Shown: positions 8,757-14,509 of the stretch, piece after piece
Layout of the letters: each line of letters begins with the position of its first letter
Numbering within the stretch: the first letter of the stretch is position 1
Assembly (NCBI GenBank): GCA_903821905.1
Contig: CAIJMQ010000028.1
Location: 1-14,509 of the forward strand
Reading direction: 5' to 3'
DNA length: 14,509 bases
Source of the DNA: an uncultured bacterium
Lineage (GTDB): Bacteria > CAIJMQ01
Notes under the pieces: generated by a model
Told to the model about the DNA's origin: nothing
Seen by the model: only the letters and a program-made list of their open reading frames with translations
Databases searched by the model: none
Made by a program: the position numbers and the translations under genes

Positions 8757-8865
8757 CTTTTACCAATGCCATTTGCTAATATCGTTTTATGAGCTTTATT
8801 GTTTTTCTATCTTTTACCAGAGTTTACAGGAGGTGTATTATAATTCTTACACCATCCTTACACCA
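8757..8865 (+). repeat. Four CTTNNACCA repeats, candidate integrase arm sites
   Basis: Within the 331-base gene-free gap (8617-8947), CTTTTACCA occurs at 8757-8765 and 8811-8819, and CTTACACCA at 8846-8854 and 8857-8865. All four have the same orientation and agree at seven of nine positions. The last two are 11 bases apart, one helical turn. A near copy lacking one base (CTTTTCCA) is at 8728-8735, beside the tRNA fragment. Placement between a presumed core site and the integrase gene is what is known for arm-type sites of tyrosine integrases. An operator role is the alternative. Apart from the tRNA fragment and these repeats I see nothing else in this gap. Confidence 0.55.
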
Positions 8866-8947
8866 AAGAGTTTATTCTTTTGTCAAAGAAACAGTCTATT
8901 GTTGCAAAAAATAACAATGATGTCAAAATAAAACAGGAGATAATATC

Positions 8948-10078
8948 ATGTCTGTTTATCTGAGATGTCCTCACTGTAAAACTGACCAGAATTACCAGAA
9001 CAAAAGATGTAAGAGATGCTTTACACCGCTACCAGTAAAAGACAGAAATTACAGAGTGGTAGTCTGGCATAAAGGAAAAGTAGTCACCCAGCTTGTGCCT
9101 TATAATCTGAAACTTGCCAAGGATATAGAAGCCAAATTAAAAAGCGAACTTGTATCAGGCAGCTACTATCCCAGAAAAACAAAGACAGATTCTCTTGATG
9201 ACATAGCATCGAGATACTTTGAAGAATACAAGGCAAGAGGCGGAAAGATGTGGGAAGACGAGATTGAAAGATATAATTTCTGGTTCAAAAAAAGATTCGG
9301 GAATAACAGATTAGACAGGATTACTCCTTCTGATGTTGAGAAATTCAAGTTAGACCTGAGCAAAAGTATTACGAAAATGGGAACTCCCCCCAGCCCAAAG
9401 ACAGTAAAGAATGCATTAGAACTTCTATCAAGACTTTTCAATTATGCTATCAGAATGGAACTGTATGAAGGGAATAATCCTGTGAAAAAGGTTACAAGAC
9501 CCAAGATAAATAATATGCGTGAGATTACTTTAACACAGGAGCAGGCTGTAAAGCTCATCGAAGCGCTGAATGAATATCCCGATAAACTTATGTCTAATCT
9601 GGTTAAACTTGCTCTTTTTACCGGCATGAGAAAAAATGAATTGCTGAAATTAAAATGGAAAGACGTGGATTCAAAGAAAGGCTTTATCTATATCAGGAAT
9701 CCAAAAAGCGGAAGAGATGAAGTTATACCCTTAAATAACTCTGCCATTGAAGTTATTAAAGCACAAGCATTGAGTGATGAAGACGAATTCTTGCTATTCC
9801 CTGGAAAAAATGGCGAAGCAAGACATGATATCAGGCATCCTTGGAAAAGAATAAAGAATCTTGCCGGTTTGCCTGATGATTTCCGTTTTCACGATTTAAG
9901 GCATACTTTTGCTTCCTTGCTTGCTTCTTCAGGCAAGGTTGATATTTACACGCTCCAGAAATTACTTACTCACAAAAGCCCTCAGATGACACAGAGATAT
10001 GCTCATTTGATAGAGCAAAGGATAAGAGAAGGGACAGAAGTAATGGATGATATTATAAGAACAGAAAAGAAAGATTGA
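8948..10078 (+). CDS. Tyrosine recombinase (phage-type integrase) with N-terminal zinc ribbon
   Basis: A 376-residue site-specific recombinase. Residues 1-30 form a CxxC...CxxC zinc ribbon (C7, C10, C21, C24). Residues 34-76 look like the small beta-rich arm-binding domain (RNYRVVVWHKGKVV...SGSYYP), about 82-185 like the core-binding SAM-like helical domain (IASRYFEEYKARGGK), and 190-370 are the catalytic domain. All active-site residues are present: R228 (TGMRKNELLKLKW), K253, H315 and R318 (HDLRHTFAS), H342 (LLTHKSPQMTQRYAH) and nucleophile Y351. It should therefore be active in integration and excision. AGGAG at 8935-8939 lies nine bases before the ATG. It reads inward from the tRNA-Leu fragment, as expected of a tRNA-targeting integrase. 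No excisionase gene is obvious; the zinc ribbon could conceivably bind DNA or a partner in its place. Confidence 0.93.
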   Translation: MSVYLRCPHCKTDQNYQNKRCKRCFTPLPVKDRNYRVVVWHKGKVVTQLVPYNLKLAKDIEAKLKSELVSGSYYPRKTKTDSLDDIASRYFEEYKARGGKMWEDEIERYNFWFKKRFGNNRLDRITPSDVEKFKLDLSKSITKMGTPPSPKTVKNALELLSRLFNYAIRMELYEGNNPVKKVTRPKINNMREITLTQEQAVKLIEALNEYPDKLMSNLVKLALFTGMRKNELLKLKWKDVDSKKGFIYIRNPKSGRDEVIPLNNSAIEVIKAQALSDEDEFLLFPGKNGEARHDIRHPWKRIKNLAGLPDDFRFHDLRHTFASLLASSGKVDIYTLQKLLTHKSPQMTQRYAHLIEQRIREGTEVMDDIIRTEKKD

Positions 10079-10144
10079 GAGGTTTGATACTATAGATTAA
10101 TAAAGGTTGCAGAGAGTTAAATAAAGAGTTTTTAGAGAACGTTT

Positions 10145-10837
10145 TTATTCTTCTATTTTAGCAATTGGTAATAAGAGCTCTTCATAGATATCCATGACTA
10201 TATCTATTTCATCCTTAATTTCTTTGTAAGTGTAGTATAAAACAATTGCGCCATCATCTGTCACCATAATTGGATGGACTGCATTGGAAAATTCATAATG
10301 GAATGAAAGTGTGGAGATATCCCCTTCTTCTTTAAATTTTTGGAAATCAGTGGTTGATTCAAGATTGCTACCCATTAAGGCAGATGCTTTTACTAATCCT
10401 TTTTCAAAACGAAACCACACACCTTTAACATGAGGTAATTTTGAAAGGAGAGATGCCATATCTATTTTTAATGTTTTTATTTTAATATAGGTAACATCTT
10501 TTGTTTTACGACAAAAATCAATTACAAATCTTTTCTTTCCAGATAACAATAGTATTTGATTTTGTTGACTATAAAAAGATTCAATCTTTTCTTTGCGGAT
10601 ATATTTTTCGAAGGATGAATTATTCACCCTGCCACAAGCAGTTTCTTCCATTTCATGTTCAATAATATATTTAATAAAATCCTTGTGGTTGATTTGATCA
10701 TGTGCTTTAAATATTTTTGTTTGCGGTTCTGGAGGTATCCCATCCAAAGAATATTGGTTACCCATGACAAGTGGTTTCTTAGTAAATTTGGAATTTTCAA
10801 AAACATTTACTTGTGTCAATTTGTATGATTTAGCCAT
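10145..10837 (-). CDS. Unrecognised 230-residue soluble protein, second gene of two-gene cassette
   Basis: I do not recognise this protein. It has no signal peptide or membrane segment and is charged with mixed alpha/beta character. A lysine-rich N-terminal part contains a possible helix (INHKDFIKYIIEHEMEETA, about residues 48-66). Strand-like stretches follow (ILLLSGKKRFVIDF, then VTYIKIKTLKIDM), and the C-terminal third has alternating strands (STLSFHYEF, GAIVLYYTY) and ends in an acidic helix (DIVMDIYEELLLPI). It carries two cysteines and no enzymatic motif I can name. Its ATG overlaps the stop of the upstream two-TM gene by eight bases (ATGGCTAA) and it has no Shine-Dalgarno of its own, so translation is probably coupled and the products probably work together. 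The gene is convergent with the integrase and AT-rich relative to the host operon, consistent with acquired cargo. Confidence 0.75.
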   Translation of the reverse strand: MAKSYKLTQVNVFENSKFTKKPLVMGNQYSLDGIPPEPQTKIFKAHDQINHKDFIKYIIEHEMEETACGRVNNSSFEKYIRKEKIESFYSQQNQILLLSGKKRFVIDFCRKTKDVTYIKIKTLKIDMASLLSKLPHVKGVWFRFEKGLVKASALMGSNLESTTDFQKFKEEGDISTLSFHYEFSNAVHPIMVTDDGAIVLYYTYKEIKDEIDIVMDIYEELLLPIAKIEE

Positions 10838-11624
10838 TTTTTTGTGATTTTATATATTTTTTAACATTAGCAGAAAGACAAATAAAATCAGTTGAAAGTT
10901 CTTTTAAACTATGCAGGTTACTAGCATTAATAACTATTTTATCTTTTTGAACTATTACAATATCTTTTTCAGCATACTCCTTGAGTTTTAGATTAATTGT
11001 AAAAGAATTAATTTGATTCGCTTTTAAGTGAGAAATATAGATTGAATAAAATGGATTAAATTTGTTGAAATCTATATTTACTACATATGAGCAGTTCGTT
11101 GGGTGCAGCATCTCTTGAAAGTCTGTTAATAGTGGGACTAGTATAGTATTAATCCTATCTTTAGCATCGTTACTCCCTATTTCGAAAGCTGACAAAGAAA
11201 TATCTACTATTCCGTATTCATATGGCGATGTTTTTTGTGGCTGAAAATCAAAATAGAAATTTAATGTGTCATAAATAGAAAAATTTATAGAGTTTAAGGT
11301 TTTGTGAAATATTTTTACGGGTATATGTTCTTTTTGTTTCTTATCTAAAAATTTTTGGACTTTTCCGATAATATCGGAATCAAAATCCCCATCATATCTA
11401 ATATTGACTTGCCATTTTGTGGCATAATTCTTTATCCAATTTTTAAATTTTACTATATAAAAATAGAAATTTAGATTGTTTTGATAAAGAGAGAAAATAA
11501 AACTGCTAAACAATCCTATAAATCCTCCAATCATGATTGGTAGATTGGAAATATCTTTATAGGTTTTAAAAGCGCAAAAGATATATACAACTGTCAAGAT
11601 AAACCAAATAATTGTCCAAACCAT
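10830..11624 (-). CDS. Unrecognised two-TM protein with large cytoplasmic domain, first gene of cassette
   Basis: From the ATG chosen here the product has 264 residues: two adjacent transmembrane helices (about 1-19 and 29-47, separated by a short KTYKD-containing turn), then a positively charged stretch (KFKNWIKN) that should be cytoplasmic, and a roughly 200-residue soluble domain rich in alternating beta strands (VDISLSAFEI, YVVNIDFNKF, FTINLKLKEY, DIVIVQKDKIVINAS). The topology is thus a membrane hairpin carrying a cytosolic domain. The frame is also open from a TTG at 11666, giving 278 residues, but that TTG has no ribosome binding site and lies eight bases past the -10 box described separately, so the ATG at 11624 is preferred. 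That ATG also lacks a clear Shine-Dalgarno, so the start is uncertain. Two-TM plus beta-rich domain is a shape seen in membrane effectors of immune systems, but I find no diagnostic motif. Confidence 0.72.
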   Translation of the reverse strand: MVWTIIWFILTVVYIFCAFKTYKDISNLPIMIGGFIGLFSSFIFSLYQNNLNFYFYIVKFKNWIKNYATKWQVNIRYDGDFDSDIIGKVQKFLDKKQKEHIPVKIFHKTLNSINFSIYDTLNFYFDFQPQKTSPYEYGIVDISLSAFEIGSNDAKDRINTILVPLLTDFQEMLHPTNCSYVVNIDFNKFNPFYSIYISHLKANQINSFTINLKLKEYAEKDIVIVQKDKIVINASNLHSLKELSTDFICLSANVKKYIKSQKNG

Positions 11625-11674
11625 ATATTTTAATGGAATTATCTTTAATAAAATTAAGGATGTCAAATAAAGAA

Positions 11675-11703
11675 ATTATTTTGTTTATTCAAGGCATAGT
11701 CAA
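11675..11703 (-). promoter_or_regulatory. Sigma-70-like promoter of the two-gene cassette
   Basis: On the minus strand TTGACT (11703-11698), a 17-base spacer and AATAAT (11680-11675) match the -35/-10 consensus at five of six positions each. Transcription would start near 11668, giving a leader of about 44 bases before the ATG at 11624. Confidence 0.6.
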
Positions 11704-11754
11704 AATTGTTTTTTAATGAATCCCCACAGACTTTTTAATCCCCTACTCCATCAA

Positions 11755-11782
11755 TTGACCAATCTCCAAATAACATTATAAT
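11755..11782 (+). promoter_or_regulatory. Sigma-70-like promoter of the hydrolase gene
   Basis: TTGACC (11755-11760), a 16-base spacer and a perfect TATAAT (11777-11782), followed by AAGGAG (11795-11800) and the ATG at 11808. The short leader of about 20 bases leaves no room for a riboswitch. Two AATCCCC copies at 11719-11725 and 11737-11743, spaced 18 bases, lie just upstream of the -35 and between the two divergent promoters. Confidence 0.65.
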
Positions 11783-11807
11783 AAGTCAATAATCAAGGAG
11801 AAAACCA

Positions 11808-12698
11808 ATGAGTGCATTCAAACACGCACCAATTTCTGACACAAAAAAGAAACAGATAGCAAGAGCAGCTGAGAGAGCCACGGCTTTGAGAAGATTAGAG
11901 AAATTCAAGGAAGAAAAAATTTCTCTTCAGCGCGATGTGTTTTTCGTTCCAGGTTGGAGTGATGAAAAAGCCCGTTACTGGTTAGAGCTTTGTCCTAATG
12001 GTTATACTACCATGAACAACCAGATTAAAATGGTGACACTAAATCCAGAGAAAGTCCATTTTGTCACTTTTTCTGACGAGGAATCGGAAAAATGTGAAAG
12101 TTTTCTCGATTTCGCCAAAATTCTTAAAAAACGCATTGATAATGAGGTTGGATTAAAAACGCCCATTGATTTAGTAGGACACAGCATGGGAGGACTGGAT
12201 ATTGTCGCTGCCATTACGCAAGAGCCAAATCCTTTATTAAACGTCAAAAGATGCATAACCATAGTCACACCTCATCGTGGTTCTGACCTAGGCCAATATC
12301 AATACATAATAAGAGAGATTATAGACCAAAAACCTCATTGGGCAATACAAGGCAAATATCTTTCTCCCAAATACAAACCCATCAGAATTCTTCAGAATCT
12401 CGAAACTAGAAAAACTTTGTTAAACAGGATTGAAAAACTCTATACATTTACTGGAACAAGAGACAAAGTTACCTTTGGTGTAACTAGAATTCAAAATGAT
12501 GGTTTAGATAGTAAGTTCTATAGAGAAAAAGTGACTGATTTCCCAGCAATCGACGGAGCATGCCATTCATCTGAATGTGGTTTGCCTGTTCAAGCTATTA
12601 CTCAAGATTGTCGAACCATAGTTAACATCTTAGACATACTATCCGGTGTAAATATAGATATAAAAGAGGGCAATTATGGTTATATTTTCAAGGCTTAG
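11808..12698 (+). CDS. Alpha/beta hydrolase, lipase/PGAP1-like
   Basis: A 296-residue hydrolase, probably an esterase or lipase, with no signal peptide and therefore probably cytoplasmic. After a basic helical extension (residues 9-37, rich in Lys/Arg/Glu) the fold starts with DVFFVPGW (43-50), the usual oxyanion-hole strand. The nucleophile elbow is DLVGHSMGGLD with S126. TPHRGSD at 154-160 is typical of lipase/PGAP1-like members. The acid is likely D219 (FTGTRDKV) or D232, and the catalytic histidine likely H253 (GACHSSECG). The full triad is therefore available. It is divergent from the two-gene cassette, with its own strong promoter and ribosome binding site (AAGGAG, seven bases before the ATG). 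Substrate is unknown; phospholipid, acyl ester or thioester are all possible. Confidence 0.83.
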   Translation: MSAFKHAPISDTKKKQIARAAERATALRRLEKFKEEKISLQRDVFFVPGWSDEKARYWLELCPNGYTTMNNQIKMVTLNPEKVHFVTFSDEESEKCESFLDFAKILKKRIDNEVGLKTPIDLVGHSMGGLDIVAAITQEPNPLLNVKRCITIVTPHRGSDLGQYQYIIREIIDQKPHWAIQGKYLSPKYKPIRILQNLETRKTLLNRIEKLYTFTGTRDKVTFGVTRIQNDGLDSKFYREKVTDFPAIDGACHSSECGLPVQAITQDCRTIVNILDILSGVNIDIKEGNYGYIFKA

Positions 12699-12763
12699 AC
12701 GTTATCTTTATTAGTATATGTTTATTAACTCTTAATTCCCTCCTCTACGAATTTCCACAATCC

Positions 12764-12775
12764 CCTCAAAAGAGG
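12764..12775 (+). promoter_or_regulatory. Small hairpin covering the ribosome binding site of the lipoprotein gene
   Basis: CCTC-AAAA-GAGG forms a four-pair stem whose right arm is the Shine-Dalgarno (AGAGG, 12771-12775) of the gene starting at 12788. An upstream TCCTCT at 12740-12745 could pair with the same bases. This may lower translation, but a four-pair stem is weak evidence. Confidence 0.25.
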
Positions 12776-12787
12776 TAAAATAATAAT

Positions 12788-13702
12788 GTGAAGCAAAAAT
12801 ATCTAATCCTGTTTTTAGTAGTAAGTATAATCTTCGTAGCAGGCTGCACCACAAACACCCCCACAGAACCAAATACACAAAAGCCAGAAACCATAAATAT
12901 TACTAATTTAAATACAGAAAATTTACACACTATAAAAATAGCCTCATTCAATATTCAGATTTTCGGGCAGGATAAGATAAAAAAATCAGAAGTCATGAAA
13001 ATAATCACAAGAATAGTCAAGGAATATGACTTGGTTGCAATACAGGAAGTGAGAAGTACAGAACAAAACATTATACCCACATTATTAGATTACATAAATG
13101 ACGTGGATACTAAATATGATTACGTAATAAGCGAAAGACTTGGCAAAACAAACATCAAAGAGCAGTATGCTTTTGTCTATAACACCAAAACAGTAAGTCT
13201 TATTCCAAATAGCAGTTATGTTGTAAAAGATCCTGATGATGTTTTCGAAAGAGAACCTTTTGTTGCTTCTTTTAAGAGCGGGAATTTTGATTTCACGATG
13301 GTTGACAATCACATCAAGCCTGAAGATGCGGAAGCAGAACTCAAACATTTAGAAGTAGTAATAGATAATATCTATAACAGCTCTTCTGAGAAAGATGTTA
13401 TAGTGGTTGGAGACATGAATGCAGACGGCAAATATCTCAATGAAAACAAACTGGCTGTAATATTGCCGGAATGGACCCAGATGATTGGAAATAATGAAGA
13501 TACGACAGTGGCAGCTTCTGACAATACCTATGACAGGATGATGACAAGAGATACAACTGCAAAAGTAGAATATACAAGGAAATCAGGAGCATTCAGATGG
13601 GATACTGAATACGGAGTAACAGATCCTGAGCTTATCAAAAATGTTTCAGACCATTATCCTGTTTATGCAGAATTCCAGACTGATTTACCGGATGATGATT
13701 AG
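12788..13702 (+). CDS. Lipoprotein of the endonuclease/exonuclease/phosphatase (DNase I-like) superfamily
   Basis: A 304-residue protein starting with GTG. A lipoprotein signal (hydrophobic residues 5-18, lipobox VAGC with C20) is followed by a Thr/Pro/Asn-rich linker (21-48), so the catalytic domain sits outside the inner membrane. The domain (49-297) shows the superfamily metal and catalytic residues in order: N55 (IASFNIQIFG), E87 (VAIQEVR), H175 (VDNHIKP), D209 and N211 (VVGDMNADG), Y248-D249-R250, and D288-H289 (VSDHYPVYAEF). Members cleave phosphodiester or phosphomonoester bonds in DNA, RNA, sphingolipids or inositol phosphates. The QEVR and YDRM contexts and small size recall secreted DNase I-like nucleases, so an extracellular nuclease is the best guess. 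It lies 89 bases after the hydrolase on the same strand; cotranscription is possible. Confidence 0.87.
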   Translation: MKQKYLILFLVVSIIFVAGCTTNTPTEPNTQKPETINITNLNTENLHTIKIASFNIQIFGQDKIKKSEVMKIITRIVKEYDLVAIQEVRSTEQNIIPTLLDYINDVDTKYDYVISERLGKTNIKEQYAFVYNTKTVSLIPNSSYVVKDPDDVFEREPFVASFKSGNFDFTMVDNHIKPEDAEAELKHLEVVIDNIYNSSSEKDVIVVGDMNADGKYLNENKLAVILPEWTQMIGNNEDTTVAASDNTYDRMMTRDTTAKVEYTRKSGAFRWDTEYGVTDPELIKNVSDHYPVYAEFQTDLPDDD

Positions 13703-13733
13703 AGATATTAGAAAATGAGAGGAGGTGATTAAT

Positions 13734-13886
13734 ATGGCTTATCATTCAAAAGATTCAAAAATTTGGCACAAATTCGAGAAATGCGTTGACGGGAATAATA
13801 TAGAACGCGACAACAAGGTGTCAGGACCAGCAAAGAAGCTTTGCGAACACTGCAAAGATATTGAAAAAGGTAAGGCGAAACGTTAA
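13734..13886 (+). CDS. Small 50-residue cysteine-containing protein
   Basis: A short ORF whose reality is supported by its ribosome binding site: GGAGGTGAT at 13721-13729 is a nine-base perfect match to the usual 16S rRNA tail, with GGAGG eight bases before the ATG. The product begins MAYHSKDSKIWHKFEKC, has GNNIE in the middle, and ends with LCEHCK and a basic tail. C17, C37, C40 and H4, H12 or H39 could make one zinc site. I do not know its function; it looks like a small single-zinc-knuckle protein of the type carried by mobile elements. It follows the lipoprotein gene by 31 bases on the same strand. Confidence 0.75.
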   Translation: MAYHSKDSKIWHKFEKCVDGNNIERDNKVSGPAKKLCEHCKDIEKGKAKR

Positions 13887-13925
13887 TTGTTTTTCTTCTC
13901 TTACTAATGTTTGAGATGCTATTCA

Positions 13926-13944
13926 AGTTTGACTATTTCAAACT
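13926..13944. repeat. Perfect seven-base inverted repeat
   Basis: AGTTTGA (13926-13932), loop CTATT, TCAAACT (13938-13944). It sits in the 149-base gap after the 50-residue gene and about 90 bases before the exonuclease VII-like gene. No T-run follows closely, so a classical terminator is unlikely; an operator or weak hairpin is possible, and in AT-rich DNA chance is not excluded. Confidence 0.3.
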
Positions 13945-14035
13945 GGATATGAGCAAACTCCATTATATATTCTTGGGTAACTTTTTTATTTTGATTCACC
14001 TTTTTCTAAGATAATAGATATGTAATATTAAGGCC

Positions 14036-14509
14036 ATGAGCATAAAAGTAAAAACAGAAAAAATTTATTCCATTCTAGAATTAAATAACGCCGTTAAGGG
14101 CATACTGAATTGTGAGTTTCCAGATATGATTTGGGTGTATGGCGAAATTCAAGATTATAATAGGAATAAGCATAAACAACATATCTTTTTCAGACTATGC
14201 GAGAAACATCCCGAAATAGATCAGATAATTGCGCAAGTTACAGTTGTAATTTTTGAGCGAACTAAAGAAAAATTAACACAAATTCTAAAACAAGTAGAGA
14301 ATAGATTTGAATTACAAGATGATATAGAAGTGAAATTTCTTTGCCGCATTGATTTATATTCGAAGTCCGGCACTTTTATGTTAATCGTGGAAAGTATAGA
14401 TACCACTTATACTCTAGGTAAATTAGCTCAGAACAAACAGAAAATAATTGCTGAATTAAAAACAAAGGGAATATTAGATAAAAATAAAAAATTAATAATC
14501 CCTATTATG
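14036..14509 (+). CDS. xseA: Exonuclease VII large subunit homologue, N-terminal part, cut by window edge
   Basis: The first 158 codons of a protein whose N-terminal OB-fold matches XseA. YSILELNNAVKGIL (11-24) aligns with the family's YSVSELNRxIK opening, then DMIWVYGEI (30-38), HIFFRL (49-54), AQVTVVIF (66-73), a hydrophilic LQDDIEVKFLCRIDLYSKSG (93-112) and FMLIVESI (114-121). It ends in the linker TLGKLAQNKQKIIAELKTKG and KNKKL that leads into the catalytic domain in XseA. The complete enzyme with XseB degrades single-stranded DNA into oligonucleotides from both ends. The catalytic half is beyond the window, so activity and even full family membership are unproven. The start follows AAGG by only two bases, an unusually short spacing. 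Whether this gene belongs to the mobile element or to the host is unresolved. Confidence 0.75.
   Translation, partial: MSIKVKTEKIYSILELNNAVKGILNCEFPDMIWVYGEIQDYNRNKHKQHIFFRLCEKHPEIDQIIAQVTVVIFERTKEKLTQILKQVENRFELQDDIEVKFLCRIDLYSKSGTFMLIVESIDTTYTLGKLAQNKQKIIAELKTKGILDKNKKLIIPIM

Larger units (their letters stand above)
8662..14509. mobile_element. Putative integrative element at tRNA-Leu, right end outside window
   Basis: Three things mark the boundary: a tRNA-Leu 3' fragment whose missing 5' half faces rightward, a complete tyrosine recombinase gene beginning about 225 bases inside, and direct repeats between them that resemble recombinase arm sites. To the left lies a conserved biosynthetic operon; to the right lies a mixture of unrelated cargo with changing strand and visibly higher AT content in part. 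When an element recombines with the 3' end of a tRNA gene, the intact tRNA is rebuilt at one end and a 3' fragment is left at the other; the fragment here would be the distal copy. No second copy of the tRNA segment is visible up to 14509, so the length is unknown and the last genes could already be host DNA. Confidence 0.6.

Noticed and set aside
8832-8853. GGTGTA-N10-TACACC dyad around TATAAT as the integrase promoter and operator
   Set aside because: There is no acceptable -35 at proper spacing, the arms are only six bases, and the right arm is part of the CTTACACCA repeats, which explain it better.
11625-11666. TTG start for the two-TM protein
   Set aside because: It has no ribosome binding site and sits about eight bases from the -10 box, so the transcript would have almost no leader. 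Kept only as an alternative.
10830-11666. CBASS-type two-TM beta-strand effector
   Set aside because: The general shape is similar, but no cyclic-nucleotide synthase, ubiquitin-like or HORMA/TRIP13 gene is present and no diagnostic motif was recognised.
13729-13926. Minus-strand 65-residue ORF opposite the small zinc protein
   Set aside because: It has no ribosome binding site, whereas the plus-strand ORF has a perfect one and conserved-looking Cys/His spacing.

Overview
The window is a low-GC stretch of bacterial chromosome. It joins a conserved amino-acid biosynthesis operon (about 1-6856) and a membrane transporter (6880-8616) to what looks like the left end of an integrated mobile element (about 8662 to beyond the right edge). 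Stop codon use (TGA, TAA and TAG all end genes), GGAGG-type ribosome binding sites and sigma-70-like promoters fit an ordinary bacterium using code 11. The order thrC - apgM - lysC - cimA is of the kind I know from deltaproteobacteria such as Geobacter and from uncultivated phyla such as Omnitrophota. Two unrelated genes inserted in that operon, and an AT-rich genome, make an uncultivated-lineage bacterium my best guess, but this is inference.

Left region, plus strand: threonine synthase (5' end cut by the window), an exported ankyrin-repeat protein, a membrane-anchored AsmA/DUF748-like protein, archaeal-type cofactor-independent phosphoglycerate mutase, aspartate kinase and citramalate synthase. 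They are packed with overlaps or gaps of 1-35 bases, so they are probably one transcript. The enzymes cover entry into the aspartate pathway (lysC), its threonine end (thrC), and the threonine-independent route toward isoleucine (cimA). A homoserine dehydrogenase gene may lie just upstream. A convergent gene encodes a CPA2-type cation/proton antiporter fused to a PTS EIIA-like domain.

Junction: at 8662-8722 (minus strand) lies the 3' two-thirds of a tRNA-Leu(CAG): anticodon arm, variable arm, T arm and 3' acceptor strand. The 5' acceptor strand and a normal D arm are missing. A complete tyrosine recombinase with an N-terminal zinc ribbon follows at 8948. Between them are four copies of the 9-mer CTTNNACCA, a good candidate for integrase arm-type sites. 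This is the expected layout of an element integrated in a tRNA-Leu gene, with the intact tRNA at the far end, outside the window.

Cargo so far: a two-gene minus-strand cassette (two-TM protein plus soluble partner, both unrecognised); a divergently transcribed alpha/beta hydrolase with a clear sigma-70 promoter; a lipoprotein of the endonuclease/exonuclease/phosphatase superfamily; a 50-residue cysteine-containing protein behind a nine-base perfect Shine-Dalgarno; and the start of an exonuclease VII large-subunit homologue running off the edge. The AT-rich two-gene cassette is the best candidate for an undescribed system; nothing in the sequence proves its function.
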